Below, piece after piece: positions 8,226 through 10,809 of a DNA stretch of 10,809 nucleotides. Within the stretch, counting starts at the first letter, position 1. Each line of letters begins with the position of its first letter. Source of the stretch: an uncultured Clostridia bacterium (lineage in GTDB: Bacteria; Bacillota; Clostridia; Oscillospirales; Ruminococcaceae); contig CAMYUO010000024.1 in assembly GCA_947302065.1 (NCBI GenBank), positions 1 to 10,809 of the forward strand, written 5' to 3'. Under the pieces are notes generated by a model. It ran no database searches, was not told the DNA's origin, and saw only the letters and a program-made list of their open reading frames with translations. The position numbers were made by a program, and so were the translations under genes.

Positions 8226-8252
8226 AAACCGCCTAACAGCGTTAAGCGGTTT
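8226..8252 (-). terminator. terminator of the toxin/immunity-like pair
   Basis: AAACCGC (8226-8232) pairs with GCGGTTT (8246-8252), and TAAC (8234-8237) with GTTA (8241-8244), around a 3-base loop. The one mismatch in the stem becomes a G-U pair in the minus-strand RNA, so the 12-bp stem is complete only in that direction. It is followed by TTTTCTT. It overlaps the stop codon of the 83-residue gene. Confidence 0.8.
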
Positions 8253-8502
8253 AGTCGTTATTCTGTTTTCTTTGCAGATTTAAGTCCAAAGCAATTAAAA
8301 TCACATTTTCATATGATACATCTTCGCCATTTTTGATATAATCAATTACTTTTTGAATATCTCCATCGGATTTTAAGTCATTAAGGACACCAAGAATAAA
8401 CTCTGGGTCTTTAGATATACTCTCGAGCAGCTTTGAAAGCTCTAACGCTTTTTCACTCCGTAAATTTCCATTACGGAAATAACAATAATCAGGATAAGTC
8501 AT
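8251..8502 (-). CDS. small acidic protein, candidate immunity protein
   Basis: 83 residues, not recognised as a named family. It is acidic (15 D/E against 10 K/R) and looks mostly helical (SEKALELSKLLESIS and DIQKVIDYIKNG segments), with no signal or membrane segment, so it should be cytoplasmic. Its ATG overlaps the stop of the upstream MuF-derived gene in ATGA, and AAAGGA (8512-8517) lies nine bases before the start. A terminator overlaps its stop codon. A small acidic gene directly after a basic C-terminal domain on a phage head protein is the usual arrangement of an immunity gene for a MuF or other polymorphic toxin. That role is inferred from position, coupling and charge only. It is much AT-richer than the MuF part upstream. 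It looks intact. Confidence 0.75.
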   Translation of the reverse strand: MTYPDYCYFRNGNLRSEKALELSKLLESISKDPEFILGVLNDLKSDGDIQKVIDYIKNGEDVSYENVILIALDLNLQRKQNND

Positions 8503-8939
8503 TCAATCAGGTCCTTTCCAATGACTCTGTAATTTCCAAAGCCTTTATTTTCAACCGTGTAAATGTAATCACCAATATGCTTCTTTATTACCCTTCTCTT
8601 GCCAAAATGCTGCATACTTATCTGTATACGGTTTCCCTCCGGATTAATTATACCATTTTTGCCTGATTTGTCAAGCACTTTTGATTCCAGCTCTTTCGCC
8701 TGCTCAGGAGTGTTTACGGTCGCCTTGCTCTGCTCATTAATGGCTTCTGCCTGCTCCGGTGTCAGCCTGGTCGCCGTTGCCGCCTCGGAAGCTGAGGCGT
8801 ATTCATAGCGACCTTCGAGCGCTGCACACCACGGACAGCAGCCACCGCCTGCATCACGCACAAGATAGCAGTCCAAGCCTGCTTTCTCACGCCAAGCCGC
8901 ATTCGCCTTGACATTTTCGTCGTGCCTTGCAGCGACCAC
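8499..8939 (-). CDS. 5'-truncated MuF-type phage head protein with C-terminal toxin-like domain
   Basis: The frame is open from 8993, giving 164 codons. The GTG at 8939 is only the first possible start and has no good ribosome binding site, so the gene has probably lost its 5' end. Counting from that GTG, residues about 1-48 resemble the end of a MuF/minor-capsid domain of Firmicutes phages: AWREKAGLDCYLVRD followed by GGCCPWCAALEGRYEY, with C34, C35 and C38. In intact relatives a second Zn-ligand-like cluster (RRHxxCxC) follows; here it is missing. Residues 59-88 form a linker with TPEQAEAI and TPEQAKEL. The last 50 residues are basic (9 K/R, 2 H, 4 D/E; HFGKRRVIKKHIGDYIYTVE) and not recognised. 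MuF proteins are known to carry varied C-terminal toxins in temperate phages; the downstream coupled acidic gene supports that reading. Toxicity is inferred. Without the head domain, it would lack virion delivery. Confidence 0.7.
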   Translation of the reverse strand: MVAARHDENVKANAAWREKAGLDCYLVRDAGGGCCPWCAALEGRYEYASASEAATATRLTPEQAEAINEQSKATVNTPEQAKELESKVLDKSGKNGIINPEGNRIQISMQHFGKRRVIKKHIGDYIYTVENKGFGNYRVIGKDLIE

Positions 8940-9007
8940 GTTCCCCGAGGACTTGCCACGCCGTGCGACCTTTTCATCGTCGGCGTGCTGCTGTTATCGG
9001 CATAGCA

Positions 9008-9037
9008 AAAGCTCCCCTGCTTTTGCAGAGGAGCTTT
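9008..9037 (-). terminator. terminator of the CWB2 surface-protein gene
   Basis: A 13-bp stem (9008-9020 with 9025-9037) closes a 4-base loop. The single mismatch becomes a U-G pair in the minus-strand RNA, so the stem is perfect only in that direction. It ends in GAGCTTTTGC. It starts 12 bases after the stop codon at 9050-9052 and separates the surface gene from the phage-derived fragment that follows. Confidence 0.85.
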
Positions 9038-9049
9038 GAGCTGTATTTG

Positions 9050-10809
9050 TTATTTAGAGCATTTTGTTATTTCTTCGAGATACTTGTCTGAAACTGCGCC
9101 TGTGCCGCCGAATGCAACGATGTTACCGGCAGCTTTTGCTTTCAGATACGCCGTCTGATTTTCACTTAGAGTTGCCGTTTTTGTCTTGCTGTTGATAAAG
9201 AAAAGCGGAGCTTTGTTTTTGGCTGCGTAAACGCCGCCTGAGAGTGCATCAGGGAAATCCATACCTGTTGCAACGCAGACCATATTGCCGTACATATCAC
9301 TGGCGAATTTCTTGTTGACCTCAAGGTTGGTTTCAAATCTGTCCTTGCCTGCGAGTCTTGTGGCTTTTTCAAGTCCGAGAGCCTTTGCAGCCTTGTTTGC
9401 CATATCGTCGCTAATAACGCCCTCACCGCCGATAACATAGGCATTCTTTACGCAATTCTTGTTTTTGAGTTCTTTGAGATAAGCCGCTGTTTCAGCGTTG
9501 AGCTCACCCTTTGTCGGGAGATAGATGATTGGTGCATTTTTTACTGCGGCAACTGCGCTTGCTGAAAGAGCATCTGCAAAACCATTGTAATAAACAAAGA
9601 ATACATCTTCAGGCTTATCTGCTACTTTCTCAGCGATCTTGGTAGCTGTCTCAAAACGGTTTTTGCCTGCAATTCGAGAGGTGTTCAAGCCCTCTGCTTT
9701 CAGTTTGTTCTCAACAGTCTTACTAATAGCTCCCTCACCGCCGAGGATAATAACGTTCTTAGCTATAAGACGCTTTATCTCTGCAAGAGAATCGTCAGAA
9801 AGCAAATTCTTGCTTGTCAGCAGTATCGGAGAATCATCAGCAGCAAGCGGTACAGCAGCAAGTGCATCAGCATAGTTTTCTCCGCTGGCAAGATAAACCG
9901 TATCAGCCTTATCAAATGAAGCTTGTGATCTCTTTGCGGCTGTATCATATCTGTTGCTGCCTGCAAGGCGTGACAAAGCTATAAACTTGAAGCCGTTTTC
10001 ATTAGCGTATTTTTCAGCGGCTGTGCCTTTTTCGCCACAGATCGTAAAGTCTTCGTACTTCTTATAACAATCATCACTGGGGAGATCTTCCAATTCAAAA
10101 TAATAACCAAATGCTTTATCTCCGATAGTTGTCACGCTGCTCGGGATTGTCACGCATTTTAGCTTTTCACATTCAAAGAAAGCTTCGTCATCGATTTCGG
10201 TCACACTATCCGGTATAGTTATGTGTGAAAGGTTTTTGCTGTATCCAAATGCGTAAAAATCTATACTTGTGATCGTGTTCGGGAGGAACACTGTTTCAAG
10301 ATTGGCACAATCAGAAAATGTAAAGCTATCTATTGTTGTTATACTGCTCGGGATCGTTATGGTTTTAATGTTATCGGCAAAACTAAATGCGCTCTCTGCT
10401 ATTTTTTTAACACTGTTTGGGACAATAACATCACCCTTGCATGTCTCACCATCTATCAGTATGTTGTTTACGACAACAAGAGGGTTTTCCTTTTGTTTAT
10501 TCTCAAGCCATTCTGTTTGTGAAAATGCATGCATTTCTATCTCAGTAACGCCGGTTGGTATTGTTATATCAGAAAGATTTATACAACTGGCAAATGCAAG
10601 GCCGCCAATAGTTGTCACGCTGCTCGGTATCGTAACGCTCGTAAGACTACGACATCTTTCAAACGCAAAGTCGGAAATGGTAGTAACGGTATCCGGTATA
10701 GTTACGCTTTCAAGGCTCCAGCAATCGGTGAATATACCATTTTCAATTGTCGTTATTCCGCTCGGTATAATAACGCTGCCTTTGAGATTATTGCAGCCAT
10801 AAAATGCTT
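9050..10809 (-). CDS. surface protein: BspA-type LRRs plus three CWB2 repeats (5' end outside window)
   Basis: 585 residues are visible; the frame stays open to the right edge, so the start, signal peptide and further repeats lie outside. Visible residues 1 to about 235 are BspA-type leucine-rich repeats of about 23 residues, such as SVTIPSSVTTIGGLAFASC and ITIPDSVTEIDDEAFFEC. One is interrupted by an insertion of the kind common in these proteins (EWLENKQKENPLVVVNNILI). A cap segment (ICGEKGTAAEKYANENGFKF) ends the domain. Three cell-wall-binding (CWB2) repeats follow, beginning SRLAGSNRYDTA (279), SRIAGKNRFETA (377) and TRLAGKDRFETN (483), each with a later GGEGAIS/GGEGVIS/GGTGAVS motif. 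In clostridial proteins, triplets of this domain hold the protein non-covalently to cell-wall polymers. The LRR part probably binds an external ligand, which is inference. The C-terminus ends in the third repeat with no LPXTG motif. A strong terminator follows. Confidence 0.93.
   Translation of the reverse strand, partial: AFYGCNNLKGSVIIPSGITTIENGIFTDCWSLESVTIPDTVTTISDFAFERCRSLTSVTIPSSVTTIGGLAFASCINLSDITIPTGVTEIEMHAFSQTEWLENKQKENPLVVVNNILIDGETCKGDVIVPNSVKKIAESAFSFADNIKTITIPSSITTIDSFTFSDCANLETVFLPNTITSIDFYAFGYSKNLSHITIPDSVTEIDDEAFFECEKLKCVTIPSSVTTIGDKAFGYYFELEDLPSDDCYKKYEDFTICGEKGTAAEKYANENGFKFIALSRLAGSNRYDTAAKRSQASFDKADTVYLASGENYADALAAVPLAADDSPILLTSKNLLSDDSLAEIKRLIAKNVIILGGEGAISKTVENKLKAEGLNTSRIAGKNRFETATKIAEKVADKPEDVFFVYYNGFADALSASAVAAVKNAPIIYLPTKGELNAETAAYLKELKNKNCVKNAYVIGGEGVISDDMANKAAKALGLEKATRLAGKDRFETNLEVNKKFASDMYGNMVCVATGMDFPDALSGGVYAAKNKAPLFFINSKTKTATLSENQTAYLKAKAAGNIVAFGGTGAVSDKYLEEITKCSK
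10108..10809 (-). repeat. tandem LRR-coding repeats, degenerate at the DNA level
   Basis: Repeats of about 69 bases encode the BspA-type LRRs. Most copies have diverged, but ATAGTTGTCACGCTGCTCGG (plus strand) occurs identically at 10125-10144 and 10608-10627, and variants such as CGCTCGGTATAATAACGC and TATCCGGTATAGTTACGC recur between them. The pattern suggests duplication and exchange among repeats, and makes the array prone to length change. Confidence 0.7.

Noticed and set aside
8762..8977. 71-codon minus-strand frame overlapping the MuF fragment
   Set aside because: It is out of frame with the CCPWC-containing sequence and reads as low-complexity Arg/Val-rich peptide. It is a shadow of the GC-rich MuF part.
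10269..10802. 177-codon plus-strand frame
   Set aside because: It is antisense to the LRR array. Its apparent repeats (VVTLLGIVT-like) are just the complement of the LRR coding repeats.

Overview
The window looks like chromosomal DNA of a low-to-moderate GC Gram-positive anaerobe, most likely a Ruminococcus-like member of the Oscillospiraceae. This is an inference from three things: an addB-addA operon rather than recBCD, strong AGGAGG-type ribosome binding sites, and a surface protein that joins BspA-type leucine-rich repeats to three cell-wall-binding (CWB2) repeats. All genes I can support lie on the minus strand, so transcription runs from the right end to the left end.

Layout from right to left. 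9050-10809 is the 3' part of a large surface-protein gene whose start lies beyond the right edge; it ends at a strong terminator (9008-9037). 7981-8993 is a scar of phage-derived DNA. It holds a 5'-truncated MuF-type minor head protein with an unrelated C-terminal domain (8499-8939, frame open to 8993), overlapped by 4 bases by a small acidic gene (8251-8502). Together they resemble a MuF polymorphic toxin and its immunity gene. After a terminator (8226-8252) and about 130 noncoding bases with two hairpins comes a 37-codon stub of a large-terminase gene (7981-8094). 7689-7922 encodes an unrecognised 77-residue protein with one membrane segment. 7623-7651 is a perfect sigma-A promoter (TTGACA, 17 bases, TATAAT) driving addB (4159-7587) and addA (248-4159). 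These two genes touch at a TGATG stop-start overlap and end at a stem-loop (187-224). 1-186 is noncoding or degenerate, with a second strong hairpin (10-39) that could end a short RNA.

AddA and AddB form the helicase-nuclease that processes double-strand DNA ends for recombination. Both nuclease sites, the AddA helicase motifs and the four AddB iron-sulfur cysteines are present; AddB lacks the N-terminal Walker A lysine. The most interesting part is the phage-derived toxin/immunity-like pair, stranded between a cell-surface gene and a core DNA-repair operon. I see no tRNA, rRNA, CRISPR array or complete insertion sequence.
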